DNA from: Chthoniobacterales bacterium
GTDB taxonomy: Bacteria > Verrucomicrobiota > Verrucomicrobiia > Chthoniobacterales > UBA6821
Direction: 5' to 3'
DNA length: 5,873 bases
Assembly: GCA_021733705.1 (NCBI GenBank)
Contig: JAIPKF010000101.1
Span: 1-5,873, forward strand
A program made the position numbers and the translations under genes. Numbering within the stretch: position 1 is the stretch's first letter; each line of letters starts with the position of its first letter. The notes under the pieces are model-generated. The model searched no databases and was not told the DNA's origin. It saw only the letters and a program-made list of their open reading frames with translations. Shown here in pieces: positions 5,449 to 5,873 of the stretch.

Positions 5449-5873
5449 ATGCAAATGGATTATTCACCTGCTGCATCCGTTAATGTCCCTGTTTCCTACG
5501 ACTCTAAAATTGAGGGAAATGTCATTATCACAAAACTCGATGCAGCCATTAATTGGATGAGGAAAAACTCTCTTTGGCCAATGCCGATGGGACTAGCATG
5601 TTGTGCTATCGAGCTTATGGCAGCTTCCTCCTCGCGCTATGACATTTCTCGGTTCGGAGCAGAGGTCATGCGTTTTTCCCCCCGTCAATCTGACGTCATG
5701 ATTGTTGCTGGAACAGTAACTTACAAAATGGCACTCGCTGTAAAAAGAATTTATGACCAGATGCCAGAACCAAAATGGGTGATAGCCATGGGAGCATGCG
5801 CCTCCAGTGGTGGAATGTACCGAAGCTATTCTGTATTACAAGGCGTTGATCAGGTTATTCCTGTTGATATTTA
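5449..5873 (+). CDS. nuoB: NADH-quinone oxidoreductase subunit B (N-terminal part, cut by window edge)
   Basis: About 141 codons of NuoB are visible. It is the complex I peripheral-arm subunit that holds cluster N2, the last [4Fe-4S] centre before quinone, on the cytoplasmic face of the membrane. Seen are the adjacent-cysteine motif GLACCAIE (Cys51, Cys52), FGAEVMRFSPRQSDVMIVAGTV, and MGACASSGGMY with the third ligand Cys117; the fourth ligand (GCPPRPE in the family) would lie past the edge. An in-frame TAG at 5443-5445 means translation starts at ATG 5449 or ATG 5455, two codons later; neither has a Shine-Dalgarno. nuoA, usually just upstream, is absent: the upstream gene is the divergent phosphatase. 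nuoB may therefore be the first gene of its operon here, with nuoA elsewhere or downstream. The reading frame shows no defect. Confidence 0.95.
   Translation, partial: MQMDYSPAASVNVPVSYDSKIEGNVIITKLDAAINWMRKNSLWPMPMGLACCAIELMAASSSRYDISRFGAEVMRFSPRQSDVMIVAGTVTYKMALAVKRIYDQMPEPKWVIAMGACASSGGMYRSYSVLQGVDQVIPVDI

Overview
The window is ordinary bacterial chromosome of fairly low GC. It carries five housekeeping or accessory genes on the minus strand and the start of a sixth, nuoB, on the plus strand. The Obg protein (signatures such as NRAPRRFT, FLRHIMRC and LRKELELYDP) looks to me most like those of Verrucomicrobiota. I therefore place the DNA in the PVC group, probably Verrucomicrobiota; this rests on recalled motif similarity and was not tested.

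Layout. At 1-22 is the right end of a dispersed palindromic element, most of which lies outside the window. At 36-2845, read leftward, is a tightly packed unit sixA -> glgA -> obgE: a phosphohistidine phosphatase, a GT4 glycogen/maltose-1-phosphate synthase and the ribosome-associated GTPase Obg. Region 2846-3305 has no gene. It holds a possible sixA promoter with a dyad, a heptanucleotide tandem repeat, and two diverged copies of a ~125-bp palindromic repeat. At 3306-4052 is fabG (3-oxoacyl-ACP reductase) on the minus strand, standing alone with its own probable promoter. Region 4053-4494 also has no gene. It contains a 16-bp perfect palindrome over a -10-like box, a 176-bp MITE-like element flanked by TTAA, and a 146-bp imperfect inverted repeat enclosing a rho-independent terminator. 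At 4495-5367 is a complete PP2C-type Ser/Thr phosphatase (minus, TTG start with a good Shine-Dalgarno). An 81-bp divergent spacer follows, and then nuoB runs off the right edge.

Functionally the genes cover storage-polysaccharide synthesis, fatty-acid synthesis, respiration, ribosome assembly/GTP signalling and two protein phosphatases (phospho-His and phospho-Ser/Thr). I see no defence island, toxin-antitoxin pair, CRISPR array or obvious new protein system. The unexplained content is in the intergenic DNA: every gene 3' end that opens onto an intergenic region (obgE, fabG, PP2C) is followed within a few bases to about 15 bases by a long palindromic repeat, and at least one of these families looks like a TTAA-targeting non-autonomous transposon.
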